DNA from: Acanthornis magna
Taxonomy: Eukaryota; Chordata; Aves; Passeriformes; Acanthizidae
Reading direction: 5' to 3'
Assembly (NCBI GenBank): GCA_036785705.1
Contig: JAWUZG010000007.1
Coordinates: forward strand, 1-64,000
DNA length: 64,000 bases
Part shown: one piece after another, positions 22,401 through 35,900 of the stretch
Numbering within the stretch: position 1 is the stretch's first letter
Layout: each line of letters starts with the position of its first letter
Made by a program: the position numbers and the translations under genes
The notes under the pieces: generated by a model
What the model was told of the DNA's origin: nothing
Database searches by the model: none
Seen by the model: only the letters and a program-made list of their open reading frames with translations

Positions 22401-25400
22401 CTTTTTAAGCTTTTCCACAGATAATGTGGTGAGCATTTCACCTGCCTCCATTTGTGTGGTTTCTATAGAAGCTAAAAACAATTCAGTGGTCTGCTCAGTG
22501 CCAGTTTCTGTGTTGGTGAATGCTTTGGGGGCTTGTGACTGTTCAGCTGGCCCATACAAAAGTAGCACTGAGCACTTCCACACATGGTAAACATTTTCCC
22601 CTTTGCTGGATTGTTTTAATTATGTGCCATTCTAATATCTGCCTAGCTTTCCTGTTCTGTCATGTTTAATTCTTTTTATTCTTTGTCTTCCCACTTCATC
22701 TCAGCTCTCATCTCTCTCATTTAGTGTAGAATAACCTAGACTGGGAAGTCAGGTGGCTCCCTTCTGTGGTTCTTCGTTTATCAACAGTAGTTTTACAGAG
22801 TGTTTTCTTTAGTTGTCTGGAGCCCTATGCATTCCTACTATTCTCAATGACTTGTGCCTGTCTGCATACATTTGGTGGTCGGCACATTTTATCTCTTTTT
22901 AAAGCTTATAGTACTGATATTGTGTGTACATATTTTGGTTATAGCTGAGACATGCACATTATTTAATGTGTCTGTGTACTCCTTACTGGTTTTTTTTCAT
23001 TTTCCCTGACAAAAAAATATAATCAGACACATCAAAATCCTAAGTTTTTAATTTCACTTTGGTCATTTGTTAATGTACACTCCTTCACAACTTATACCTA
23101 TGTCACCTTTGTAACTACTTACTCAAAGAACCAAGATTTCTCCAAATTCGTGTGTTTTTAAAAACTCAATTATGTTTTTTCACAATATATCTTAAATGCT
23201 TCTGATTTGTCTCATCCAGAAATTTTCCTTACTAGAGCTTACTGAAGAAACGTAAGAAAGCTAGAAGGATGTTTTGTTACAAATTCCCAAGGTGTGTGTC
23301 AACTTTGCAACAAGCATCCACAAAAAAGTACTTCCAAGCATCTCAGCTTGTAACAGTCACCTGTCCTTTCAGACAGAGTGTTAAACAGCTGACACTGCTC
23401 TTGATCTGCATGTTGTCTTCAGCTGGATTTGTACACTGAGACATCTAAGTACATTGCATTGGCATGGCTTATCATGCCCTACTGGCTACAGAAATTGGTG
23501 GGCCTTATCTCTTTCAGACCAATGAAGGACCTTTGTTTCTTTCAACCTTTGGCTTAAACATTAGGGACAGTAGATAATTTCTTTGCCCCTTGTACCTGGA
23601 GTATATCTTATATATACATTGATATAGCCATTAATGTTGCTGACCGTCTGTCTTCTTCACATCTTACGATTTTATTCACCACCAGGCTTGTCCATCTAGC
23701 ATAATTATTTAGAAATAATTTCAGTTTAGGAGTCCATTCATGGTACAGTCTTCATTTTAAATAGCTGCCAAGTTGGTAGCCTAACCTAAAGTTTTGACTC
23801 CATAAAGCCTAATTAAATGATTTGGAGTTTCTCAAACACGGCTTCAGATGAGGTTCCTCTAACACCACTGCTTTATTGAAGTTCTAACTGAATACTTATC
23901 TCCCAAAAAAAATCTCATATCCTGCTGTCAGTGATCTTGCTGTTGTACAATCTCTGATGAGGATTTAAAGGTGAGCTGTCAGAAAGCATTGCCTAGAATA
24001 CTCTAAGGTGTCCTTCAAGTTTGGTGTAGACTAAGCACATTAGTTTAAGACATACTACCAGGCTGAGCTGCATAGAAAGGAGAATCAGTGAGCAATGTAG
24101 CCACAGAGAAATCCTCTCTAAGTATTTATTAGTGTCAAAGCATAAGATGATCTTTGGATATTTCAAATTATTATCAATCTTCTCTATCATTAAGGGTGCT
24201 ACATATAGAATAATATGACAGTTAGGGGTAGGAAGGTGCCAGAACAGTTCCTGGAAAGGTAACTTTCCAGGGTAAAAAATATTAACTGCCCCTGTTTGAG
24301 TTAGGAATATGACAAGGTTTGACAGCTAATGATACTGTTAGTTGAAAGAAGTTGGGAAATAGCAAGACAAGGTACTTTGCACATGCAGAGGTGTAATTGT
24401 AGGTTTTATTTGTCTAGAACCTACAGAAGTAAAGCTGGGTGTAGCTTAAAAAGAGGACAAAAATTATGGGAGTGACTGGTGGAAGCAAATTAAGTGGAGG
24501 TTTGAGCAACTAGAAACTGTCAAAATTGAGGGAAGACATCCTGAATATTTTGAGCTTAGTGAGTAAAGCTGGTTACTTCAGTAAATAAGGGAGAGTTAGA
24601 GTCACTAATGACTTTCCATTAGTCTTACTTTCATGTTGCAGACTTCGGGTTTCCTTTGGGAGTAAGGAACAGAACCGACTGTGACTGCAGCCTTGCTGTG
24701 TTTGCTGTTGGTTGCAGGAATGTATGAGAAGGGAGCTGAAGTCTTGCAATGCAAGAAGCTTCCAGAGAAAAATATGCAGACATGAGTCAATGAGGACTCT
24801 GGAATTTCTGGTGTTCAGCAGGAATGAAATTAAGTGATAAACAGTCTCAGATCCTTACAACCACTTGTGTTGAAAAAATTGAGTTCCAAAAATTAAAATT
24901 GCAAAATAAAATATACTCTACTTTTAAGTCTAATTAAATATTATTTCTTTTTTTTCCTTCAGTCACTTCATGCAACTCCAGGATTTAATTTGGGCATATT
25001 CAAATGTGCCTGATTCTGAACATTATTCTGTATTTCATTTCAAGAAGGCTGTTTCAATGTTTCAGCATTTCCCCACTCTCTTGCAAGGCAGCCTAAGTTT
25101 CTTCTTCCACACTCTCTGTTACAGTTCCACTGTCCTCCTAATTCATGTATGCTCCAGCCTTTTCCTCCAGACAAGTGCCCTTGTCATGGAATGAGAACAA
25201 CCCTTCCTCCAGCTCTCCTCTCTTGCTGCATTTTGTCAAGTCTGCTCACTTTTGTGTATCTCTTTGCAGCTGAAAGGCAGAAAACACAGCACAGATATTG
25301 TTCTTTTCTGGTTCTGTAATTAAAAACTAGAGGTGACTACAGGAACCATAAACATGTCAATTATCTTTTGTTGTGCCTAATGACATAGAATTACTGTGGA

Positions 25401-26910
25401 GAATCGATCTTCCAAACGTTAATAATTCTGTAATGAGCATGTATGCACTGTGACTATAGCACTTGAATAGTTGACAGCTTGACAAAATATGACTCATTGC
25501 CCATTTTGTTCCCTGTCACTTTACAGATACCAAAACAGAAATCCAAGCTGGATAAAACTGATCCCAGAACAGGAGGAAATATTAAATTTCTTGACTTTGT
25601 TTAAGAAACTTAACAGTGTTAGAGGCTCAAGAGTCATTTGAATTGATTTGAGAAGAGCAGAGCACCTCTTCTAGTAGATGTCATTTACAAAGAGGAATTT
25701 CCTCTCCCTTTGCTCTTATTTGTTCTCTCCTGTGGGTTGTGTCTGAATGCTAAAAATTTTCATTACTATTAATATTTGGAAATTTGCAAACATAGAACAT
25801 TTGTCAGGAACGTTCTGGCCTATAGACCCCAGCATCCTCAAGTGAGTGGTTTATATTCCTGTCTCTTTTTTCCCAGCCACAGAAAACTTCTGTATTTATA
25901 TCTTGTGTTCTACTCTACTAACTTATCTTAATTTTGTGATGTGCTGTATTGGTTAAAAAAGGATAAACTGATCAAGAAATATGTTTTAGCTGCACCTATT
26001 GCAGGAAAAAGCAATATAAATTTTCTATATCACATTTCATTAAATCCCCAGCTAATAGTCCTTTGGTCTTGGTAACCACTCACACTCCATTTTGGAGGAG
26101 ATAATATTTTCCCTCTTCCATATATGCCTCTTGTGGAATTATCAATCTGATCCTTTATGCACCTCAGAAAAACAAAGGTGTGTGAGCAGTGACATCTACC
26201 CACGCATAGCATTCTTGGGTTCCACAGTCTTCTCTGCTCCCCCAGTATCCTCTGGTGGTAAGGACCGTCTACAATTTCTGAAATGATAAATAAAATGTCT
26301 AATTCTGAAGTTTTAAATCAGTTGAAAATATCAGTTTTGGGAAATGGGATTTCAAAAAGAGAGAAAGAGCTACCTATTTATTTGGATAATATAGAGATAA
26401 CATTTTGGATACAATTCACTTGTTCTTGTAGCAAATGCTCCCTTCCCTGTGTGTTTCAAATTGATATCCTTCACACTAAAGGACAAAAGATTTCAATGAG
26501 TATTTATGACAGAAGAAAAGGAAACAAGATGACTTGCCAACCTATATTTACCCCTGAGAAATATTACAGAGGCCAAATACAAATAAACAATTTCACCAAA
26601 ATCTCCAGACAAACAAGCAAAAAATCATCTTCAGACCTTTCAGAAACAGGAGCAAATGAAAAATGACAAAGCAAAAACCTCTGCTCTAAAATTAGGAACA
26701 TGAAGTAACAGAGATAAACTCAAGTAGCTTAATACATATAATGAAGGTAACAAAATAAAGGTTTTACTCAGTGTAGGTCCCTTACATTGGTTAAAAATAT
26801 CTCTAATCAGTGGGGCTATTTGCAGTAGTGTTAAGTGTAGGCCTTTTGTTTTAAACAAGTGTCCAAATTTGTGCTTGAAGTTCTCAGAATTCTGCTAACT
26901 ACTATATCGC
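19431..26910. other. Long AT-rich non-coding region
   Basis: About 7.5 kb without a recognisable gene, LINE or LTR. Frames are all short (under 90 codons) and look random. A T15 run lies at 26,911-26,925 just beyond. Old, unrecognisable repeats may be present. Confidence 0.45.
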
Positions 26911-29097
26911 TTTTTTTTTTTTTTTAATTCCAGAAATTGTCCTTTTTCTTCCCATTGTGCATCTAGGGAAACAGTTTTTAGTTTCCTACTTTGCAAGACT
27001 CTTCTCTCATCTTTCTTTGTTTCACTTCTAATATAATGTTTCCTCCCTGTCCCCCACACCCATGTTAAAAAAATGTGACCATGGACCACATCACTTTCAT
27101 CTGCAACTGCTCTACATAGAGAGCTTTGCTACTATTAAATGCCCAGAAAGAGGCTGCATAAACTTGGTAAGAAAGGGTCCACTTGTTTCTCAAAATTGCG
27201 ATGAGGCCAAAACTCTACAGTGCAGAAGAGGCCAGAGAGTCAAAAATTCAGTAATCCTGACACTTTCTGACCCATTTCACATTAACATTGGTAGAATATT
27301 CTGCCACAAAATAATACTATGGAAGACTTATTTTGATTCAAGAACCCACAGCATCTGAGAAGCGCCAAACATAAGTAGTGAGAACAAACCAAACAGAAGT
27401 CCAGGCGTGTGCAGAGCCTGCTGGCAGGGCAGTGCATCACAGGGAGGCACCCCAGCATGCCAATCAATGTGACAGCAAGCGCTCTGATGCTCTTGGGCCA
27501 TGCTAGCCACCACTGGGAGTAATTTACTAGAGGGAACTGAAGGGGAAAATGCCTCCTACACTCAATTAAGCAGAAATTTATTTAATTTTGGAATAGTGCT
27601 GGAAAGACTGGTCCTAGCCCTCTTTTCTATCCCTTACCACACATCCTGACCCTCCCTTTTGATTTCATTCTGATGGGTGGGGTTGAGGGGTTGAACAAGG
27701 GCTACATTCTGAGGATTGCAATGTGAATGGAAGACAGCCACAAAGAAAACACAGGATTAAAAGGACTTATTTTTGACAGCATTGTGTTCTTAAGTATTCT
27801 TATACACTATATTCAAAACACAGACGAAGTAAACTTGCAGAAGCATTTCCTTCTCTATTGGATGTGAATATATACACAACTGTGAACAGCCTTAATTATT
27901 TCTATGTTAATATGTTATAAAGGTGTTTGTGTTTACATGTTTTCTTCACTGTATTTGAGTTTCTCAGGCAGAAATAACTGATCTTGAGAGTCATTGACAT
28001 ACAGTACAGAAGAAAGCATTTCAGCATTTCTCTAGTTCTTAGACAATTCTCAAATGTCTGCAAATGGACTTCTGTGCCCATAATACAGTAATGTATCCTA
28101 ATTCACCATTACAGAAAAAGAAAATATTAGAATTCTTTGTGGATTTCAAACCCACAGCTGTTCTGGTTCTCCATGCATTTTTGTGAAATATTTTAATCCT
28201 CTGAGGTGGAATTTACAAGGCTATTGAAAAAGGCTGGAAAATCTTCATCCTGTGATATGTCTGCAAGACAAGAAACCATAGATACTGAGATATAATTTGG
28301 AGGCCCAAGAAAGAGTTTCCAGGGTGCCCACTCAGCCTCAAATTTAATCCAGGGGTAATTAGACTGACCAAGTGTGGCACCCTGCTCGAGGGATACTCTT
28401 ACTGTGTTGAACATAACAGGGAATACTCCTTCCTGGATCCTAAGGACAGGCCAAATTCTTTCTCTCACACTCTTTAGCTCTGCAAGGCCACAAGGATGTA
28501 AGTTTGACTGAAGTTAACTGCAGAGTCCAAGAGTTTGGTGAGAATTAACTAGGCTGGGAAAGAAACTAAAGATGTTTTGAATGTGGGCTATTATTCTGAA
28601 ATAAGTAAACTGGCCTTGAGAAATTATAGTTGATCCTTTCATTTTCTGTCACCTTTTCTTTGATAGAGGAGCAAAATAACAAGGTACTGTTAAGAATTAT
28701 CTTGATCTGACTTCCTTTTATGATATAAAAAGAGGTTATCCAGGGCATCCAATAAAGCAGTTAGCTGTTGTTAGTTATGGTGAATTTGTGTGGAAAAGTG
28801 ACATTGAAAATCCATTTTTATTTTAGAGTACTCTTAATGGTTTGCTAAGTTCAGGCTAGAAATTGTAGCTTACAGTTACTAAAATCCAAATGGCAGGAAA
28901 AGCAATAACTGCAAAGTTAATTTATAATTGAAAACTGCTCTTTTGAAAAGTGATTCCTCCTTTAAGTAACTTGATATGTTTGAAGATAAATTCCTTTGAA
29001 CATTTTTATTATTTTAAATTACTTTAGAACATTGAAAAGAAGTGAGAGTTACTGTTATTACAGCTGGTCTTGTACATATGATACTCTGCAATCTTTT
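26911..29097. other. Non-coding region, T15 run at left edge
   Basis: It starts with a T15 homopolymer. Frames at 27,062-27,358 (plus) and 28,193-28,468 (minus) have no recognisable features. Nothing else supported. Confidence 0.4.
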
Positions 29098-29408
29098 CAC
29101 AGAATCAGGGTTGGAGGAGACCTTAAAGATCACCTAAACCCAGCACCAACATAACCACCCCTAACCATATCCCCATCTGCCACATCCAGGTGCCTCTTGA
29201 ACATTTCCAGAGATAATGGCTCTATCACCTCTCTGGGCAATTTATTCCAATGCCTAATCCTTCTGTCATTGAAAAAAATCTTCCTAATATCTAAGCTGAA
29301 CCTCCCCTGATGCATCTTAAGGCCATTTCCTCTCATCAGGTCACTTGAGATGTGGCAGAAAAGACCAACAGCCACCTCACTACAACCTCCTTTCAGGTAG
29401 CTGTGAAG
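29098..29408 (-). mobile_element. CR1 LINE 3' fragment
   Basis: Minus-strand CR1 with its 3' tail at the left: CACAGAATCAGGGTTGGAGG, then CCTTAAAGATCACC. The ORF2 C-terminus follows, with WNKLPREVIEPLSLEMFKRH readable on the minus strand around 29,200-29,250. The element ends in the CCTCCTTTCAGGTAGCTGTG block. It is 5'-truncated. Confidence 0.93.
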
Positions 29409-32400
29409 AAATGCTGAAGAAATTAAAGACGCCAGAAATGTAAAATAAATTACTATCAAAGTAAATTTAACATTATTATTATTATAAACTCAGGCATGTA
29501 TTTAATACAAATCTTTAAATGGTATGGTTTAAAGGGTACTATACTGTACAGTATCATCTGCTGTGTCTGCAAAGCATCCAGTGATTTAATCTGCCTCCAC
29601 AATTTACAATGTTAAGATCTTTAATTTCACAGTTATGATTCTATTTTGGTTTCAGGAGTACTTAAAATGTGCAAAAAAAAAAAAAGTTAAAATATTTATT
29701 TGCATGGTTTTCAGACTTCCCACAAATTTCTTTATCACAAGAAAGGCAAGTTACAATGGACAACAGCAAACAAAAAGTCAGGGCTGCATGTGCCATACTG
29801 CAAAAAAATTCATTTACATGAGTAGTTGAAAGAAGCACATGGCTACTTATAAACATTGCAGGTTATTTGCAATGGAATGCATGCCATGCAAGTGTCCTCA
29901 TCGTGACTGGCAAAAAAAAAAGATTTTGGTGAGGACGGACAGTTTGCTCAGCCTAGGGTGTTGAGAGCAGATACAATATAAGAGAAATAATCATCCAGTT
30001 ATAAATTAAATTGCATTTGTTGCCCTCCCTAACACTGGCACTTCACCACTATAAGTCACAGTTGTTTATAAATGATAATCTCTGTCCTGTACTGATGCCT
30101 GGATGGAGTCTGTGATCAGACACACAGCCCATCACCCTTCTGCAGCAGCATTTAGTCCTCTTGGCAAACCTGGTTAGCTTTTTACTGATTACTGAAATAG
30201 CAGCTGTCAATGCTTAAGAGAAATTCACTGAGGGGCTGAACTCCTGAGTTCCTTTGCATTACTGCCATAGTGTCTCACTCAGGATTGGGTGGTACAGCTG
30301 CACAAGGGACAGCCTATTAGCATCCTGTACACAAGTTCTGGACATAAAAGCAACAAATGCCTCTTGATTAATTGTAGAAGAGTTGCATTGAGAATAACAC
30401 GAAAGAGGTAGGAAACTAATGGACTAATTTATCCTCAGTGACCAGTCAGATCTGATAGGTGGGGATCTGAGTTTAAAGTAGATCTACTGTCCTATTTTCA
30501 TTATTTCTTTGACCATAACCCTTCTGTCAGAGAAACTAACTTGCTTAAAGTGCTTGATAAGAGCTTACAAATTATAAAAAAAAAAAAAAATCTAAAAATT
30601 TTAAAAAAGAAAAAAAAGAAAAATAATTCAGCAAAGTTATTAAAGAAACATACATGAAAATGTAGGAGTATTATGAGACTTTAGTGGGCTGGTGCTACTT
30701 CTGTCCAAGAAAAGGTAGAAAATTAAGAATTCTTTCACAATTCACTAGTGAAGGTGGAACAGGTGAATTCTGATTCTGCACAAACATATGCCCTGTTTGA
30801 ATCTACACTGCTTGAAAAATCTAATTGACATGCTTAATTTTTCAATTTGACTGAAAAAGGCCTGGTTTTTAAATGCATTTGTAGTATTAAGTGTTGAAAA
30901 TGCAGACATAGAATTACATGCATAGGCAGGGCTAAATTCTTATTAAATTCAGATATTTGAAATACACAAGATGAAAGATTAATAAAATGGGGAAATATCC
31001 TGTCTTGACAGAGAAATTGAGAGCAGGTATAAAAACAGATACAAGAAACTTCTCAAGCACAAATGAAGGCTCTTAACTTCAACACAAAAGAAGTTCAATA
31101 TAAATGTTTCCACTGATCCCTAATTGCTCCCGGCTCTGTCCTAATGAGCTCATTGATACTGTTTGCTCAGGAGATCTCCCTTGCATTCTCTTGGGCTAAA
31201 ATATCAGTCCAAGGACAGGGTATGTTGTGGTAGAGATCTGCATGCACGGGCCTTGTATGAGAGGCTGTGAACTCAACTGGTCACAGAAGTTAAGAGAATC
31301 ATAGAATTTAGAGAGTGAAGTTGCTAGAGGGTGGTGTTTCCATCCCCTCCCCCTCTCTCTCCCTCTCCCCCATCCCCCCCAGTTTATTTGCTTGCCTTTG
31401 ATAGAAAAGGCTCTGCTGCAGCAGATAAATGACACATTTGGGAAAACAGACAGTAAAAAAGTGCATATTCTATTCAAGAAAACATTTGAAGTCTTTAAAG
31501 TCTCCAGCACCTTTCAGCCTACCAACATGTTCTCTATCTGATAATAACTTGTTCCAAGTTGAATTACCATGGTTGGCTGCATCCTATCACACCTTTGGAT
31601 TAGAAAAGTGGATCTTAGAAGTATTTGTGCAGCATTCTTGATTATTCACAAGCTAGCTCTTGATTGAAGTAGGCTTCAGCAAAACACCCAGTTCACACCT
31701 GAGTGTAGAAAAAGCTTTGAACCATGCCTCAGGAAACTGACCTTCACAGATTATTATGACCTTCAAACTGTTGCTACATCACTGAAGTGAGTTTTTTGCA
31801 GAATGCGATGATAAACCTGTGGATTACTGGGTGATACTATGTCAATACCTTTGAAAAGCACTTATCACAGAGTCATACCTGAAGAAATTATTTAAAAAAC
31901 TAATTCAGAGCAACAACAGCAAAAAAATTTCTCCATTGTGTATCAGTTTTCGCTGTCAGCATACATGCTTCTATATATAGGAATATTAATAAAACAATAA
32001 AAAGGAGTCATGCTTTATATTTATGGAGAGTTACAGGAAAGTGTTTGCGAAAATAAACTTTATTACTACTATCTGCATATTATTACTGTTACTGTTGTTA
32101 TTGGTAGCAGTATCAATGAAGTAGTCCTTAAAGACAAGATTTAGGAAAAAAACACTGTTCTATTGGGAAATGTACAGCTATAGAATAGAAAAAAAAATTA
32201 TCAGTCCTTCCTTCTTAATAAAGTACCTAATTAATGCTTAAGGATATTTCAGTAACTGTGGCATGACTTGTTGAAGAATCATAGCCAATGTTTAAAATGG
32301 AGTTTCAGGAAAGTTTGTTGAAATTATTAGAATTGTCACAACAGGGAGAAGGAGACAATAGTCTTGGTGTATGGGCTATTGTTGCAGTAAAGTACCCAGA

Positions 32401-32439
32401 GCTCACTCAGATCTGAACAGATAGTTAAGCAAGTTTTAA
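29409..32439. other. AT-rich non-coding region
   Basis: No genes seen. It contains an A-rich patch at about 30,567-30,625 and a pyrimidine-only run at 31,344-31,380. A scrap of the CR1 terminal motif (AATCATAGAATT) lies near 31,297, next to the pyrimidine run, too short to call as an element. Confidence 0.4.
31344..31380. repeat. C/T-rich low-complexity run
   Basis: A 37-bp stretch that is almost wholly pyrimidine on the plus strand (CCCCTCCCCCTCTCTCTCCC and on). Simple sequence. Confidence 0.8.
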
Positions 32440-32940
32440 TCAATAAAGTATGTAAAATTTTAAATAAATACACATGAATTAGTGGTCAATTTTCTACTAA
32501 GTTTTTGTGAAAACCTAACTAAATGCATCTCAAATGTTACATGCATACAAATAATGACACCAGCTCATGGGTGTCTGGTGTCAGGTCAGGGAGTTCTCAG
32601 CTTTGAGAGGTAGTCCTGAGAGGTGTCCCTGCCTGAGTGAAGATCACCAGGGCACAGCCAGGTGCTGCAGAGGGACAGCTCAATGGACCGTGATGGCTGC
32701 AAATATTTATAGTCTAAAGTGACAGTCAGCAGCTGTAGTGAGATTTTCTGCTGTGTTCATACAGTTCTGGCCAGTAATCAGCACAGCCTCCAGCCAAAGC
32801 AGCCTTTGGGGAGTCGGTGCTGAGTTCTCACTGACATCCACCCACGATGGGATTAAGTTAGGTTAGTCCTACCTGCTGAACATCAGTTTGCGCCAAAGTC
32901 CAGTTTGTTCAAACAGGAGGAACACATCCATCACAGCTGA
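32440..32940 (-). mobile_element. Possible decayed LTR, minus strand
   Basis: A GC-richer island in AT-rich DNA. Read on the minus strand it has a TATA box (TATAAATA at 32,711-32,704), followed by a GAGCTGTCCCTCTGCAGCACC-like leader region as in avian LTRs. A 9-bp inverted repeat (TGACACCAG/CTGGTGTCA) lies at 32,555-32,583. No canonical minus-strand poly(A) signal, target duplication or terminal repeats are clear. A host regulatory island is the alternative. Confidence 0.28.
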
Positions 32941-35900
32941 GTTTTGCCAATTTTCATCATTCAGGATGTTCTCTCTTTAAACCTGCAGAAGTTTTTAAAC
33001 ATGAAAATTCTAAGCATCAGAATTATACAAATAAAGCTGCAGCTGTTATATTTGAAATCACTAAGGTACAATGACATTCTCATTAAAAAGACTCTGTACA
33101 CTTATTCTTCATTTTTAAAGACCCCTATCTATTCAGCTGAAGATATATTCAAAAAGCGAAAGAACAAAACAAGATAATTAAATTCTTTGTGGATTACTTG
33201 CATTGTTTAGCATCAATGAGCTAAAATCCACATTCCTTCTCTCAGTATTAAAACAAAAAAAACCCTTTATTTCTTAAAATAATTATTTCTTAAAAATTTT
33301 CTGGCACTTAAATCACTGGTAGAAAAAGAATTCACTTTTTAAAAAATTGGTTTTATATATTCTGATGGAAATTTCTTAACAAGCTGTGAATTTTTAAAAA
33401 ATAATCATATTTATTCTTTGCAAATTCTGAACCAAATGTACTGATAATAATTGAAGGAGAAATTTGTATTATGTCATAACATATACTCATGCCTCCAGGT
33501 TTACATAGGAACTGGCATATTTTATAATCTCATTTCTTGACAATAATTGGAGTGAAAACAAGGGCTACAGTGACTTATGGGTCATCCTTAAGAAGTCTGG
33601 TAGCATTGAATGTAGAGAGAGATCGCTGAAGTCATTGACAATTTAAGAAATATCTTCAGCTGCACGGTGAACAAGGCCAGAGCTCCTCACTGATTCTGAA
33701 AGAACATATAGACCTCTATACGTTAAAATATAACACCCAGTTCTTTCCTCAGTTTAACTTTAGATGTGTGATCTATAGTTATACTGAGGAAATAAAATCC
33801 TATTTTTAGAAATATGTTTTATGATATGAAATAGTTGTATCATCTCATAATGAATTTTTATTTCAGTTCACTATCCATTAAGACTATTTATATATGAAAA
33901 TGGCAAATGTGACTATACGTAAACTGAAAATGGTGATCATTCTCGTAATTTTTCAGAAATGCCTAGGTTTATTCACCAACTGTTCCCAATTTGAATAAAA
34001 CATTATATTAAACAATCAGAATTAAAATACTATATTTTCTAAGTAATATCTGCAGTCTAAAATTTTTCTAAAGTGACCAGACCTTAAGGTGCCAAGGTTT
34101 TGTAAATCAAATTCTTAAACACTGCATATTTCAGTAACTGAAAGCATTCTAAAGGCTCCTGGAATTACTCCACTATTTCTACTGATTTGGCACTGCTCAT
34201 TAGAAAATCCAATTTAATCAAGAGTATCTGGCTTTCAGTAATCAGAAAGTTATGTTGCATTGATTGAAGAGTTAAGACATGATGCTCTGTTTCTTTTTTA
34301 CAGTTTTAATTTCTTTCTTGGGTTTACTTTCTACATATTATAGGTGATTTACCAGTATTTACACTGAATGATGTCAATGTATTTCTTTTTAGTATGCTAG
34401 ATAAATTCTGAAATTATTTATCTTGCGGCTTTTTCTGATTTGTACAATATTCTTCTATTTTTTCAGCTTCCCTTACATTATTCTTTTTCTTGGCTTGCTT
34501 AGGATATTCTTATTCCACTAAGTAATATAAATTTCACTACTTTTAAACCCACCTCTTTTGATCTTCTTCAGAGGCTATTCCTTCTCTACCATGTGACACG
34601 TTAAGAGAAAGCTTTTTCTATATATTTTCTTAGTGCAATCAATCCACATTCTAAAAAAACACCTGTTGTATGTTTATAATTGCCATTTACTTGTAGGTAT
34701 GCAAAGTTTTTAATCTACTACTAATGTAGTATGCTAAAAGTAAATGGTGTCCTAAATGTAATTTTGTCTTTTCAACATCTGTTTCCTTAATTTGTCCTGT
34801 TGAATAATTTACTAAGTGCTTAATCAGCGGTTTGACTGAAAAGTGTAAAGTCTTTTTCACACTGATAAGTTGGATGCCCAGTTGTTTTTGTCTGGAATTA
34901 AAAGTAGGTTTTTTTCATATAACATGCACTGCAGAATATTGCTACTTCATACATTTGTGAATTTTGAAATAAAATAGGTGAAGTCTTATACATTTTTATG
35001 TTGTTTTTAGATAAGAAAATAACCATGATATAAAACTTAAAGATAGAGCTACAACACTTAAATGCCTCTGGTATCAGTCATATTTTTCATGTGAATTTAC
35101 AGATTTCATCGCAAGGCAAAAAAAAAAAAGTACAATAGACACCCAAATCTTATTTCTACTCTTGTTAAATCAATAAATGGCTATACATCCTCTGTTCTAT
35201 CTTTACAGCATCTTGTTTTCCATAGTTACTGAGATGTCATATTAATTTTGTTCTTTGACATTTGCTGAAAAACATATTTAAAAGATTGTATTTTACTACT
35301 ATTTATTTGGACCCAAATGTGCGTAAATGTATTGGGAGACGATTAAGAATATATGACAGTATTTAAAGTAAATGAACACCTCTTATTAGAGAATTATGTA
35401 TAAGCACACAGAATTTTTAAATTATGCAGAATGGAAAAACAGAATTCATCATTTGGATAACCTCGAGTTCTTTTAATTGCTTTAATACCTATTCTTCAAA
35501 CCTGTATAAACCACAGTCTTTTTTAATTTACATATCTACTCCACTCTCTCTGTACTGGAAGTACATAAATACATAACTATATGTATTAATTTCTGCTTCT
35601 CTTGTTGTGTTTCACAGAGATATTTTTTCATATTTATATTTACACCCATTCCAAACTCTTAAGTTGTACTGCTGCTTCTCCTGCCAAACTACAGGAAACA
35701 TGAGTTTGCTCATTGACACTGGTGTTAAATCCATACTCTCATAATTCATTAGCCAAAGGCTATATTTATCCAAAAAGACTGAAAATTGTTGCTTGAGCCA
35801 CGCTATCTCTAATTGTCTATACCAGCATTTCACACAGTTCTCCTTTTCTCAGTGGCATCAAATCAGTGCAAACAGGAACAGCGCTCTCTTTGCTTCTTAA

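Noticed and set aside
26283..26666. 127-codon plus-strand frame
   Set aside because: Lys/Ile/Ser-rich composition expected of AT-rich random DNA; no domain, promoter or splice sites.
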